Positions 1 through 8,936 of a DNA stretch of 64,000 nucleotides are shown piece by piece. The DNA is taken from contig NZ_BMQC01000007.1 in assembly GCF_014647915.1 (NCBI RefSeq), positions 186,001 through 250,000 of the forward strand, given 5' to 3'. Origin of the DNA: Pilimelia terevasa. Its GTDB lineage: Bacteria; Actinomycetota; Actinomycetes; Mycobacteriales; Micromonosporaceae. Under the pieces are notes generated by a model. That model did not search any database and was not told the origin of the DNA. It saw nothing but the letters and a program-made list of their open reading frames with translations. A program made the translations under genes and the position numbers. Numbering within the stretch: the stretch's first letter is position 1; each line of letters opens with the position of its first letter.

Positions 1-1
1 C

Positions 2-622
2 CACGTCGGCGCGGGTGCCCGGGTCGGCCCGGACACCACGCTGGTCGACACCGTCGTGGGCGAGCGGGCCGCGCTGGTCCGCACCCACGCCACCGGGGCC
101 GAGGTCGGCGACGAGGTGTCGGTGGGGCCGTACGCGTACCTGCGGCCCGGCTCGGTGCTCGGCCGCCGGTCCAAGGTCGGCACGTTCGTCGAGACGAAGA
201 ACGCCCGGCTCGGCGAGGGCGCCAAGGTGCCGCACCTGTCCTACGTCGGCGACGCCACGATCGGCGAGTACACCAACATCGGCGCGGCGACGGTCTTCGT
301 CAACTACGACGGCGTCGCCAAGCACCACACCGTCATCGGCCGGCACGCCCGCACGGGCGCCGACAACATGTTCGTGGCGCCGGTGCGGGTGGGTGACGGT
401 GCGTACACGGCCGCCGGCTCGGTGATCACGGCCGACGTACCCCCGGGGGCGCTCGGGGTGAGCCGGGCGGCGCAGCGCAACATCGACGGCTGGGTGGCCC
501 GTCGGCGGCCGGGCACCGCGGCCGCCGACGCGGCGGACCTGGCCCGCGCCGGCACCGGGCCGGAGGCGGACCCGGCGACGGGCGGGGGCCCGGCCCAGGG
601 GGCGGACCCCACCGCTGAGTGA
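2..622 (+). CDS. glmU: Bifunctional GlmU, C-terminal part (left-handed beta-helix acetyltransferase domain), 5' truncated by window edge
   Basis: The reading frame is open from base 2 to a TGA at 620-622, giving about 206 residues; the start lies outside the window. The visible part is the glucosamine-1-phosphate acetyltransferase domain of GlmU, which with the missing uridyltransferase domain makes UDP-GlcNAc for peptidoglycan and cell-wall polymers. Hexapeptide-repeat character is clear ([33 protein letters not shown]), and the family motif [10 protein letters not shown], carrying the acetyltransfer lysine and histidine region, follows. The last 50 residues are an Ala/Gly/Pro-rich tail typical of actinobacterial GlmU. 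prs follows 110 bases downstream on the same strand, the usual actinobacterial order. Confidence 0.95.
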   Translation, partial: HVGAGARVGPDTTLVDTVVGERAALVRTHATGAEVGDEVSVGPYAYLRPGSVLGRRSKVGTFVETKNARLGEGAKVPHLSYVGDATIGEYTNIGAATVFVNYDGVAKHHTVIGRHARTGADNMFVAPVRVGDGAYTAAGSVITADVPPGALGVSRAAQRNIDGWVARRRPGTAAADAADLARAGTGPEADPATGGGPAQGADPTAE

Positions 623-632
623 CCCATGACAC

Positions 633-654
633 ATCGACGAACCGCCCTGTCGAT
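633..654 (+). other. Short hairpin between glmU and prs
   Basis: ATCGAC (633-638) and GTCGAT (649-654) form a 6-bp perfect inverted repeat with a 10-base loop, just after the glmU stop codon. There is no T-tract. It could be a weak processing or attenuation structure in a glmU-prs transcript; only the sequence symmetry supports it. Confidence 0.25.
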
Positions 655-732
655 CATGGTCTTGGCCAGGGCAGACTTCGGTGCGCGCCGCGCGCAGAAC
701 CCCCGACGCGTTGAAGGAGTGGGACACACCTG

Positions 733-1713
733 ATGGGCAGCATCGTCGCGGAGAACCGCAAGAGCCTCATGCTCTTCTCAGGCCGGGGCTTCCCCGAGCT
801 GGCCGACGAGATCGGCGAGGTGCTGGGGGTGGCCCCCACCCCGACGGACGCGTACGACTTCGCCAACGGCGAGATCTTCATCCGGTTCAAGGAGTCGGTG
901 CGGGGGTCGGACGCCTTCGTGGTCCAGTCCATCACCCACGGTGTCAACACGTGGATGATGGAGACGCTGATCATGGTCGACGCGCTCAAGCGCGGCTCGG
1001 CCAAGCGGATCACCGTCGTGCTCCCCTTCTACCCGTACGCCCGCCAGGACAAGAAGCACCGGGGCCGCGAGCCGATCTCGGCCCGCCTGGTCGCCGACCT
1101 GCTCCGGACCGCGGGCGCCAACCGGATCCTGACCGTCGACCTGCACACCGCGCAGATCCAGGGCTTCTTCGACGGCCCGGTCGACCACCTGTTCGCGATG
1201 GAGACCCTGGCCTCCTACGTCGAGGGCCGGTACGCGGGCCGCAAGCTGACCGTCGTCGCCCCGGACTCGGGCCGGGTCCGCGTCGCCGAGCGGTGGACGG
1301 ACCGGCTCGGCGGCTCGCCGATGGCCTTCATCCACAAGACGCGCGATCCGCTCAAGCCCAACCAGGTCGTGGCGAACCGGGTCGTCGGCGACGTCGAGGG
1401 CCGGGTCTGCCTGATCGTCGACGACATGATCGACACCGGCGGCACCATCGCCAAGGCGGCGGACATCCTGTTCGACTCCGGCGCCGCCGACGTCCTGGTC
1501 GCCTCCACCCACGCCGTGCTGTCCGACCCGGCCACCGAACGGCTGAAGAACAGCCGGATCTCGGAGATCGTGGTCACCAACACGCTGCCGCTGCCGTCGG
1601 AGAAGCGGATGGACAAGCTCACCGTCCTGTCGATCGCCCCGCTGCTGGCCCGGGCCATCCGCGAGGTCTTCGACGACGGTTCGGTCACCACGCTGTTCGG
1701 GGGCCTCAGCTAG
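733..1713 (+). CDS. prs: Ribose-phosphate pyrophosphokinase (PRPP synthetase)
   Basis: A 326-residue class I PRPP synthetase, the usual length. It transfers pyrophosphate from ATP to ribose-5-phosphate in the cytoplasm, making PRPP for nucleotide, histidine and tryptophan synthesis and for salvage by enzymes such as upp. Visible motifs: the ATP-binding flexible segment RQDKKHRGREPISA (about 104-117), the metal-binding DLHTAQIQGFFD (136-147) and the PRPP loop LIVDDMIDTGGTIA (227-240). The ATG at 733 is preceded by GAAGGAG at 713-719, a rather long 13-base spacing, but homologous sequence begins here. It follows glmU on the same strand and is probably co-transcribed. Confidence 0.97.
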   Translation: MGSIVAENRKSLMLFSGRGFPELADEIGEVLGVAPTPTDAYDFANGEIFIRFKESVRGSDAFVVQSITHGVNTWMMETLIMVDALKRGSAKRITVVLPFYPYARQDKKHRGREPISARLVADLLRTAGANRILTVDLHTAQIQGFFDGPVDHLFAMETLASYVEGRYAGRKLTVVAPDSGRVRVAERWTDRLGGSPMAFIHKTRDPLKPNQVVANRVVGDVEGRVCLIVDDMIDTGGTIAKAADILFDSGAADVLVASTHAVLSDPATERLKNSRISEIVVTNTLPLPSEKRMDKLTVLSIAPLLARAIREVFDDGSVTTLFGGLS

Positions 1714-1873
1714 CTCGGGCGGCGTTCGGGGGTTGGTGTCGGCGGCGAGGTGGGGGTCGGGTACGCTGGGTCGGTTGCCACGGCGAGGGTGCCCCTCGCG
1801 GGCCGCGCTAACGCCCACCCCGACGGATCCGCCACTGCGCGGGCGGTGTCGGCGGCGGGCGCCAGCCCCGCGA

Positions 1874-1900
1874 GGAGCACCGTGATCGACGCGGTGCTCC
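1874..1900 (+). promoter_or_regulatory. Strong hairpin in the rplY 5' leader
   Basis: GGAGCACCG (1874-1882) and CGGTGCTCC (1892-1900) form a perfect 9-bp stem with a 9-base loop, 80 bases upstream of the rplY start. It lies in the 266-base gap between prs and rplY, which has no convincing ORF. A -10-like TACGCT sits at 1762-1767, so the hairpin would be in a long leader. Position and stability suggest an RNA control element or a protein-binding leader for a ribosomal protein gene; that role is inference. Confidence 0.45.
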
Positions 1901-1979
1901 GGGCTGTCTGCCCTGCGCGCCCTTGCCCGGCACCGCCACCGACCTCAACGCAGCCCGAATCAGCATCAGGAGTTCTCCC

Positions 1980-2576
1980 GTGTCCGAGGTAAAGATCAGC
2001 GCCGAGCTTCGCACCGAGTTCGGCAAGGGCGGTGCCCGCCGCACGCGCCGGGCCGGCAAGGTGCCCGCCGTGCTGTACGGCCACGGCGCGCAGCCGAAGC
2101 ACATCGCGCTGCCGGCGCGGGAGTTCGCGGCCGCCATCCGCCAGGGCGGCATGACCCAGGTCCTCCACATCGACGTCGACGGCGACGCCACGCTGGCCCT
2201 GCCCAAGGCCATCCAGCGCGACCCGGTCAAGGACACCTACGAGCACGTCGACCTCGTCATCGTCAAGCGCGGCGAGCGGGTCACCCTGGACGTCCCGGTC
2301 CAGCTCACCGGCGTCTCCAAGAGCGGCACCCTGGTCGTCGTCGAGAACGCCAGCGTCTCCGTCGTCGCCGAGGCGCTGCACGTGCCGGAGCACCTGGACG
2401 TCTCCATCGCCGGTGCCGAGGCCGGCACCCGGGTGACCGCCGGCCAGCTCACCCTTCCGTCCGGCGTGGAGCTGGCCGCGGACCCCGACCTGGTCCTCGC
2501 GATGGTCACCGCGGCCCAGACGATGGCCACCGAGTCGGGCGAGTCCGCCGAGGCCGAGGCCGGCGCCGAGGTCTGA
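1980..2576 (+). CDS. rplY: 50S ribosomal protein L25, Ctc (general stress) form
   Basis: A 198-residue protein with the two-domain Ctc layout: an N-terminal 5S-rRNA-binding L25 domain (residues 1 to about 90, with EFGKGGARRTRRAGKVPAVLYG) and a C-terminal TL5-type beta domain (about 95-180), ending in a Glu/Ala-rich tail. It binds 5S rRNA in the central protuberance of the 50S subunit. The start is the GTG at 1980, with AGGAG at 1968-1972 seven bases upstream; the reading frame is open further upstream to 1923 but lacks homology there. It sits between prs and pth, a common actinobacterial arrangement. A 9-bp leader hairpin lies upstream and another hairpin follows the stop. Confidence 0.95.
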   Translation: MSEVKISAELRTEFGKGGARRTRRAGKVPAVLYGHGAQPKHIALPAREFAAAIRQGGMTQVLHIDVDGDATLALPKAIQRDPVKDTYEHVDLVIVKRGERVTLDVPVQLTGVSKSGTLVVVENASVSVVAEALHVPEHLDVSIAGAEAGTRVTAGQLTLPSGVELAADPDLVLAMVTAAQTMATESGESAEAEAGAEV

Positions 2577-2618
2577 CCGACCCGTCGCCCGGCGCGCCGG
2601 GCCACGCACGCGTACGCA

Positions 2619-2649
2619 GAGGGCAGGCTTCCCGCGGGGGTCTGCCCTC
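2619..2649 (+). terminator. Hairpin between rplY and pth (terminator or attenuator candidate)
   Basis: GAGGGCAG (2619-2626) pairs perfectly with CTGCCCTC (2642-2649) around a 15-base GC-rich loop. It lies between the rplY stop and the pth ribosome binding site at 2662-2667. There is no T-run, so it may be a partial terminator or a translational spacer. Confidence 0.4.
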
Positions 2650-2673
2650 CGCGGCACCCACGGGAGGTAGCAG

Positions 2674-3264
2674 ATGACCGACGCAGCGTGGCTGGTCGTG
2701 GGCCTGGGCAACCCCGGCCCCGAGTACGCCGGCCACCGGCACAACGTCGGCTTCCTCGTGGTCGACGCGCTCGCCGCCCGGCTGCGGGTCCGCACGGGCC
2801 GGCACCGGCGCGCGGTCGCCGACGCGGCCGAGGGCCGGCTCGGGGTCGGCGCGGACGCCCCCCGGCTCGTCCTGGTCAAGCCGTTGACGTACATGAACCT
2901 CTCCGGCGGGCCGGCCGCCGCGCTCGCCCGCTTCTACGGCGTGACCCCCGACCGGGTCATCGCCGTCCACGACGAACTGGACGTGCCGTACGGGCAGGTG
3001 CGGGTCAAGGGCGGCGGCGGCGAGGGTGGACACAATGGACTGCGGTCGATGTCCAAGAGTCTTGCCACGCGGGAATACCTGCGGGTACGGTGCGGCATCG
3101 GCCGGCCGCCGGGCCGGCAGGACCCGGCGGACTATGTTCTGTCGAACTTTTCCCCGGTCGAGCGTAAAGAGCTGGAACTACTTATCGATCGTGCGGCCGA
3201 TGTGGTGGAGTCGCTGGTGACCAAGGGGTTGGAGCCCACGCAGAACGTGTTCCACGGCCTCTAG
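2674..3264 (+). CDS. pth: Peptidyl-tRNA hydrolase
   Basis: A 196-residue bacterial Pth, which releases peptides from prematurely dropped peptidyl-tRNA so the tRNA can be recycled. Catalytic and substrate residues are visible: Asn13 in [11 protein letters not shown], His23 in HRHNVGF, the [11 protein letters not shown] segment (about 69-78) and Asp100 in [11 protein letters not shown]. The GGGAGG at 2662-2667 lies six bases upstream of the ATG. It probably belongs to the prs-rplY-pth transcription group, separated from rplY by a hairpin. The 139 bases after it hold no gene. Confidence 0.97.
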   Translation: MTDAAWLVVGLGNPGPEYAGHRHNVGFLVVDALAARLRVRTGRHRRAVADAAEGRLGVGADAPRLVLVKPLTYMNLSGGPAAALARFYGVTPDRVIAVHDELDVPYGQVRVKGGGGEGGHNGLRSMSKSLATREYLRVRCGIGRPPGRQDPADYVLSNFSPVERKELELLIDRAADVVESLVTKGLEPTQNVFHGL

Positions 3265-3404
3265 CCGGTACGCCCCCCGCGCCCCGATCCGCGCAGGAGT
3301 CGGCCGTACCCCGGAGCGCCGCGGCACGCGCCTGGCGGACCGCGTTAGTCGCGTGAAGCGCCGGTGACGCAGCGCGCAGGGGATGGCGCGCGGGGGAGGC
3401 AGCA

Positions 3405-5264
3405 GTGAGCGGTCGGACCATTGACGACGATGCCGTACCCGCGGCCGACATCGGCGCCGCCCCCGACGAGGACACCTTCCTGCTGGCCGCGATCCGCGGC
3501 ACCCACCCGCCCGGCGGCGCCGGCCTGCCCGGCCCGTTCGCCCACCCACCCGCGCCGCCGGACGCCGTGCCGTCGCTGCTGCGCCAGGCGACGGACCGCG
3601 CCCGGGCGCTGCTCGACGCCGCCGACATCGGCACCGTGGACACCCGCCCCGCCACCGTCGGGCCGACCGGCGCCGGCACCGCCAACGCACTCTCCGACAC
3701 TGTGGACGGTCGCGCCGCCGGGCTGCGGGCCACCCCGGCCGACCTCCCCACCGCCCCGGACGCCGCGTCGGTGCTGGAGCCGCCCGTCCGGCGCCCGGCC
3801 GCCGCGTCCCGGCCGCCCGGGCCGCTCGACCCCGCCCTGCCGCGCCGCGCCGGGCCGCCCCCGCACGACCGCCGGACCCGCTGGCAGCGCCGGTACGTGG
3901 CCGCACTGGTCGGCGGCGACGCCGCCGTCGGCCTGCTCGCCGGGCTGCTGGCCTTCGGGCTGCGGTTCGGCGGCGACGTGACCGCGTACAACCGGCCGTA
4001 CGTGCTCGTCTCGCTGCTGCTGCCCGCCGCCCTGGTCACCGTCATGGCGATGGCGCACGCCTACGAGCGCCGCTTCCTCTACGTCGGCAACGACGAGTAC
4101 CACCGCGTCATCCGCGGCGGCCTGGGCCTGACGGCGGCCGCCGCGATCGTCTCCTACGCGTTCGAGATCCAGCTCGCGCGCAGCTACGTGCTGGTGGCGC
4201 TGCCGGCGGCGACGCTGGCGGTGGTGCTGTCCCGGTTCGGCTTCCGCAAGGGGCTGCACCGGTACCGGGCGCGGGGCCGGTGCCTGCGCCGCGTCGTGGT
4301 GGTCGGCCACGAACTGGCCGTCATCCACCTGACCCGGCAACTGCGCCGGGAGCGGTTCCACGGGCTGAAGGTGGTCGGCACCTGCCTGCCCGCGCGGCAC
4401 GACGGGCAGGTCGGGCTGCCGGTGTACGGCACGTTCGACGACGTCGCCGAGGCCGTCGAGAGCGCCGGGGCCGACACCGTCATCGTCCTGTCCTGCCCCG
4501 AGCTGGACGGCCAGGCGCTGCGCCGGCTGGCCTGGCAGCTCGAACGCGACGACGTCGAGCTGATCGTCGCCAGCGCCCTGATCGACGTGGCGGGCGGCCG
4601 GACCACGATCCGCCCGGTCGACGGCCTGCCGATGCTGCACGTCGACCACCCCCGCCTCGACGGCGGCGCCCGGGTCGTCAAGGAGATCGTCGACCGGGTC
4701 GGCGCCGCGGTGCTGCTGGCGGTGTCCGCGCCGCTGCTGCTCGGCGTCGCGCTGGCCATCCGGTGCCACTCGCCCGGGCCGGCGCTGTTCCGGCAGGTCC
4801 GCGTCGGCCGCACCGGCCGGACCTTCCGCATCTTCAAGTTCCGCAGCATGTACACCGACGCCGAGGCGCGGCTGGCCGAGGTCCGGCACCTGAACGAGTA
4901 CGACGGCGTCCTGTTCAAGATGCGCGAGGACCCCCGGGTGACCCCGGTCGGGCGGTGGCTGCGCCGGCTGTCCCTGGACGAGCTGCCGCAGCTCCTCAAC
5001 GTCCTGCGCGGCGACATGTCCCTGGTCGGGCCACGCCCGCCGCTGCCGGAGGAGGTGGCGGTCTACCCGGACGACATGCGCCGCCGGCTGGCGGTCAAGC
5101 CGGGCATGACCGGGCTGTGGCAGGTGTCGGGGCGCTCGGACCTGCCGTGGGAGGAGGCCGTGCGCCTCGACCTGCGGTACGTGGAGAACTGGTCCCTCAC
5201 CCTGGACCTGGTGATCCTGCTGCGCACGGCCACCGCCGTCATGCGCTCGTCCGGCGCCTACTGA
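3405..5264 (+). CDS. Polyprenyl-phosphate sugar-1-phosphate transferase (exopolysaccharide initiation, WbaP type)
   Basis: A 619-residue integral membrane protein. Residues 1-160 are a Pro/Ala-rich, probably disordered cytoplasmic stretch. Several hydrophobic spans follow (about 165-275), then a Rossmann-like CoA_binding-type domain (about 285-400) and a C-terminal bacterial sugar transferase domain (about 424-619). That domain shows the family signatures FRIFKFRSMY, LSLDELPQLLNVLRGDMSLV and KPGMTGLWQVSGRS. The family moves a sugar-1-phosphate from a UDP-sugar to undecaprenyl phosphate, the first step of an exopolysaccharide or glycan. Start GTG 3405 has GGAGG at 3395-3399. It converges with galE, which could supply UDP-galactose. 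The exact sugar is not determinable. Confidence 0.93.
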   Translation: MSGRTIDDDAVPAADIGAAPDEDTFLLAAIRGTHPPGGAGLPGPFAHPPAPPDAVPSLLRQATDRARALLDAADIGTVDTRPATVGPTGAGTANALSDTVDGRAAGLRATPADLPTAPDAASVLEPPVRRPAAASRPPGPLDPALPRRAGPPPHDRRTRWQRRYVAALVGGDAAVGLLAGLLAFGLRFGGDVTAYNRPYVLVSLLLPAALVTVMAMAHAYERRFLYVGNDEYHRVIRGGLGLTAAAAIVSYAFEIQLARSYVLVALPAATLAVVLSRFGFRKGLHRYRARGRCLRRVVVVGHELAVIHLTRQLRRERFHGLKVVGTCLPARHDGQVGLPVYGTFDDVAEAVESAGADTVIVLSCPELDGQALRRLAWQLERDDVELIVASALIDVAGGRTTIRPVDGLPMLHVDHPRLDGGARVVKEIVDRVGAAVLLAVSAPLLLGVALAIRCHSPGPALFRQVRVGRTGRTFRIFKFRSMYTDAEARLAEVRHLNEYDGVLFKMREDPRVTPVGRWLRRLSLDELPQLLNVLRGDMSLVGPRPPLPEEVAVYPDDMRRRLAVKPGMTGLWQVSGRSDLPWEEAVRLDLRYVENWSLTLDLVILLRTATAVMRSSGAY

Positions 5265-5274
5265 CCCGGCGGGC

Positions 5275-6240
5275 TCAGCGCCGCAGGTACGCCCAGGCGT
5301 CGCCGATCATGTCGTGCAGCGCCGGCCGGGCCGGCGTCCAACCCAGCTCGCGGCGGGCCAGCACCGACGAGGCGACCAGCGCCGCCGGGTCGCCGCCCCG
5401 GCGCGGCGAGACGCGCACCGGCACCGGGTGCCCGGTGACCGCGCGGACGGCGTCGACCACCTGGAGGTTGCTGAAGCCGTTGCCGTTGCCCAGGTTGTAG
5501 ACGCGGTGCTCCTTCGGCGTCGCCGCGTCCAGCGCCAGCAGGTGCGCGGCGGCGAGGTCCGCGACGTGGATGTAGTCGCGCACGCAGGTGCCGTCCGGGG
5601 TGTCGTAGTCGTCGCCGAAGACCTCCAGGTGCGGCCGGCGCCCGGCGGCCACCTCCAGCGCGATCGGGATCAGGTGGGTCTCCGGGTCGTGCCGCTCGCC
5701 GATCATCGCGTCGTCGCGGACCAGCGCGCCGCACACGTTGAAGTACCGCAGCGACACCGCCGCCAGGCCGTAGGCGTGCACCTCGGAGGTCAGCGCGTGG
5801 TCGAAGGCCAGCTTGGTGGCGCCGTAGGTGTTCGTGGGGGCGGTCGGGGCGGTCTCGGGCACCGGGATCCGCGCGGGGTTGCCGTAGACGGCGGCGGTCG
5901 AGGAGTACACCATCCGGGGCACCCCGGCGGCGCGGGCGGCGTGCAGCAGCGCCAGCGAGCCGACCACGTTGACGTCCCAGTAGATCTCCGGCCGGACCAT
6001 CGACTCACCGGCGGCGATCAGGCCGGCGAAGTGCAGGACCGCGTCGAACCCGCTGCCCGGGGTGAGGACCCGCGCCGCGTCGGCCAGGCCCGCGGTCACC
6101 AGGGTCGCGCCGCGCGGCACGGCGTCGGCGTGCCCGGTGCGCAGGTCGTCCAGGACGACGACCTCGTGGCCGGCGTCGAGCAGCAGCCGGGTCACGACGC
6201 TCCCGACGTACCCCGCGCCGCCGGTGACCAGCAACTTCAC
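5275..6240 (-). CDS. galE: UDP-glucose 4-epimerase
   Basis: A 321-residue short-chain dehydrogenase/reductase of the GalE family, interconverting UDP-glucose and UDP-galactose with bound NAD. It shows the N-terminal nucleotide motif TGGAGYVGS (residues 6-14), the catalytic Ser in YSSTAAVYG (112-120) and the Tyr139-x3-Lys143 pair in TYGATK. Start GTG at 6240 (minus strand) has GGGGAG six bases upstream. The length is slightly below the usual 330-340 but all core motifs are present. It ends ten bases from the convergent sugar transferase, suggesting a shared role in surface polysaccharide supply; that link is inference. Confidence 0.95.
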   Translation of the reverse strand: MKLLVTGGAGYVGSVVTRLLLDAGHEVVVLDDLRTGHADAVPRGATLVTAGLADAARVLTPGSGFDAVLHFAGLIAAGESMVRPEIYWDVNVVGSLALLHAARAAGVPRMVYSSTAAVYGNPARIPVPETAPTAPTNTYGATKLAFDHALTSEVHAYGLAAVSLRYFNVCGALVRDDAMIGERHDPETHLIPIALEVAAGRRPHLEVFGDDYDTPDGTCVRDYIHVADLAAAHLLALDAATPKEHRVYNLGNGNGFSNLQVVDAVRAVTGHPVPVRVSPRRGGDPAALVASSVLARRELGWTPARPALHDMIGDAWAYLRR

Positions 6241-6274
6241 GACGATCTCCCCTCGCTCGGCAGGCCCACCCTAG

Positions 6275-7363
<1,089 letters not shown>

Positions 7364-7467
7364 ACCGCGCCGGGGCCGCCCCCAGGCGCGGCGGTCGGCG
7401 CGGGGGACCGCGGCGCCGGCCCGGACGTCGACCGACCGGAGCCTGTGCCGCGCGAGGCGGTGCCTGG

Positions 7468-7473
7468 TTGAAT
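7468..7473 (+). promoter_or_regulatory. -10 element upstream of a 30-codon leader ORF
   Basis: TTGAAT at 7468-7473 ends six bases before the ATG at 7480. Its context GCCTGGTTGAAT is identical to the one before trpS, and both starts read ATGGA. Confidence 0.55.
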
Positions 7474-7479
7474 AGCGGG

Positions 7480-7572
7480 ATGGAAGCGGTCGACCTGCAC
7501 GCGACACCCGCCGTGCGTGCCGGGGCCAGGCCGCCGGCCCGGCCCGGTCGTCCCGTGCCGGCGCGCGGCTGA
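7480..7572 (+). CDS. Putative leaderless 30-residue leader peptide
   Basis: An ATG at 7480 opens a 30-codon frame ending in TGA at 7570-7572, five bases before the GTG of the 2H phosphoesterase gene. The predicted peptide begins MEAVDLHATPAVRAGA and is rich in Ala, Arg and Pro. The -10-like TTGAAT ends six bases upstream of the ATG, so the transcript probably starts at this codon. The close spacing suggests translational coupling to the downstream gene. It has no Shine-Dalgarno, no recognisable domain and no Trp codons, so nothing points to a classic attenuator. It might instead be the untranslated leader of the downstream gene; ribosome profiling would decide. Confidence 0.4.
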   Translation: MEAVDLHATPAVRAGARPPARPGRPVPARG

Positions 7573-7577
7573 GTCGC

Positions 7578-8096
7578 GTGGCGGTCCGGGTCGGCGTCCT
7601 CGTCGACGTCCCCCCGCCCTGGCGGGACGTCCTGCACCGGCACCGGGTGGCGGCGGGCGACGCGCTGGCGGCCGAGGTACCGCCGCACCTGACCCTCCTG
7701 CCGCCCGCGCGCCTGCCCGCGGAGGCGCTCGACGCGCTGGACGCGCACCTGGCCGGCGTCGCCGCGCGGACGGCGCCGTTCACCCTCCGGCTGGCCGGTA
7801 CCGGCACGTTCCGGCCGGTCACCGACGTGGTCTACGTCCGCGTGGCCGACGGCGACCGCCATGCGCGGGCGCTCGCGGGGGCGGTCGCGGCCTTCGCCGC
7901 GCTGGAGCCGGAGTCGGCCTACCCCTACCACCCGCACGTCACCGTCGCCCACCAGGTGCCGCCGGCCGCGCTGGACGCCGCCGCGGCGGCACTCGCCGCC
8001 TTCGCGGCCGCGTTCCCGGTGACCGGGTTCGCCCTGTACGTACAGGATGCCGGCGGGGCCTGGCGCCCCCGGCGCGACTACGGGCTGGCCGGGTGA
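7578..8096 (+). CDS. thpR: 2'-5' RNA ligase / 2H phosphoesterase family protein
   Basis: A 172-residue protein of the 2H phosphoesterase superfamily. The two hallmark H-x-T motifs are visible: His37-Leu-Thr39 in PPHLTLLPP and His120-Val-Thr122 in YPYHPHVTVAH. Bacterial ThpR-type members hydrolyse RNA 2',3'-cyclic phosphates and can ligate tRNA halves in vitro; the physiological substrate here is unknown. Start GTG 7578 lies five bases after a likely leader peptide. Its last codons overlap the start of the YihY gene (GTGA at 8093-8096), indicating a coupled operon. Confidence 0.85.
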   Translation: MAVRVGVLVDVPPPWRDVLHRHRVAAGDALAAEVPPHLTLLPPARLPAEALDALDAHLAGVAARTAPFTLRLAGTGTFRPVTDVVYVRVADGDRHARALAGAVAAFAALEPESAYPYHPHVTVAHQVPPAALDAAAAALAAFAAAFPVTGFALYVQDAGGAWRPRRDYGLAG

Positions 8097-8932
8097 GCCT
8101 GCGCCTGCTGCGCGCGCTGGTCCGCGTGCGGCGCCGCTGGAGCTGGTGCGACCATCTGTGGCGGGCCGCGGTCCGGTACGACGACGTACTCGCCGGCCGG
8201 CTCGCCGCGGCGATCGCCTACTACGGCTTCTTCGCCTGCTTCGCCCTGGCCCTGCTGGCGTACTCGCTGCTGGGCTACCTGCTGGCGTACGACGCGGACG
8301 TCTTCCGGGTGGTGGACGACTTCCTCGGCCAGAACCTGCCGTGGCTGGAGCCGCAGGCGATCGAGGCCGGCCGCGGGCACACCGGCATCGTCGGCGCGGT
8401 CGGCCTCGTGGTGACCGGGGTCGGCTGGATCGAGACGATCCGGTCCTCGCAGCGGCAGGTGCACGGGGTGCCGCAGCAGCCGGGCAACCTGGTCCTGCGC
8501 TGGCTGGTGGACCTGGGCCTGCTGGCCGGGCTGATCGTGCTCGTGGGCGTGTCGATGACCGTCTTCTACGCGCTGGAGAGCCTCGTGCGCTGGCTCGGCG
8601 GGCCGTCGGTGTCCCTGACGGCGCTGGGCTGGCTGTCGGCGGCGGCGCTGAACGTGCTGCTGGCGGCGGCGCTGCTCGGCGGCGTCGCCCGGGTGCGGCT
8701 GAGCCGGCGCCGGCTGCTGCCGGCGGTCGCCCTGGTGGCGGTGGGCATCACGCTGCTGAACACGGCCGGGCAGCTCGTGATCGCCTACGTCCGGCACAAC
8801 CCCGCCTACAGCGTGGTGACGGGCGCGGTCGGGCTGCTGCTGTACCTGTACCTGTTCAACCAGATCCTGCTGTTCGGCGCGGCCTGGGCCGCGACGGCCG
8901 GGGGCCGCCGGCCGAAGGCCGCGGACCGCTGA
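8093..8932 (+). CDS. YihY/BrkB family inner membrane protein
   Basis: A 279-residue protein with about six predicted membrane spans, matching the YihY (formerly 'RNase BN') family in length and pattern: an N-terminal amphipathic segment, LAAAIAYYGFFACFAL, a central span GLLAGLIVLVGVSMTVFYAL and the C-terminal signature LLLYLYLFNQILLFGAAWAA. Function in this family is not established; suggestions include a transport or envelope role. The GTG start at 8093 overlaps the stop of the preceding 2H phosphoesterase by four bases, so the two are almost certainly translated from one mRNA. The AEC transporter starts four bases after its stop. Confidence 0.88.
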   Translation: MSLRLLRALVRVRRRWSWCDHLWRAAVRYDDVLAGRLAAAIAYYGFFACFALALLAYSLLGYLLAYDADVFRVVDDFLGQNLPWLEPQAIEAGRGHTGIVGAVGLVVTGVGWIETIRSSQRQVHGVPQQPGNLVLRWLVDLGLLAGLIVLVGVSMTVFYALESLVRWLGGPSVSLTALGWLSAAALNVLLAAALLGGVARVRLSRRRLLPAVALVAVGITLLNTAGQLVIAYVRHNPAYSVVTGAVGLLLYLYLFNQILLFGAAWAATAGGRRPKAADR

Positions 8933-8936
8933 GCCG

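Noticed and set aside
5275-5734. 158-codon minus-strand frame inside galE
   Set aside because: It is in a different frame from the well-supported epimerase and is Arg/Ala/Gly-rich shadow sequence.
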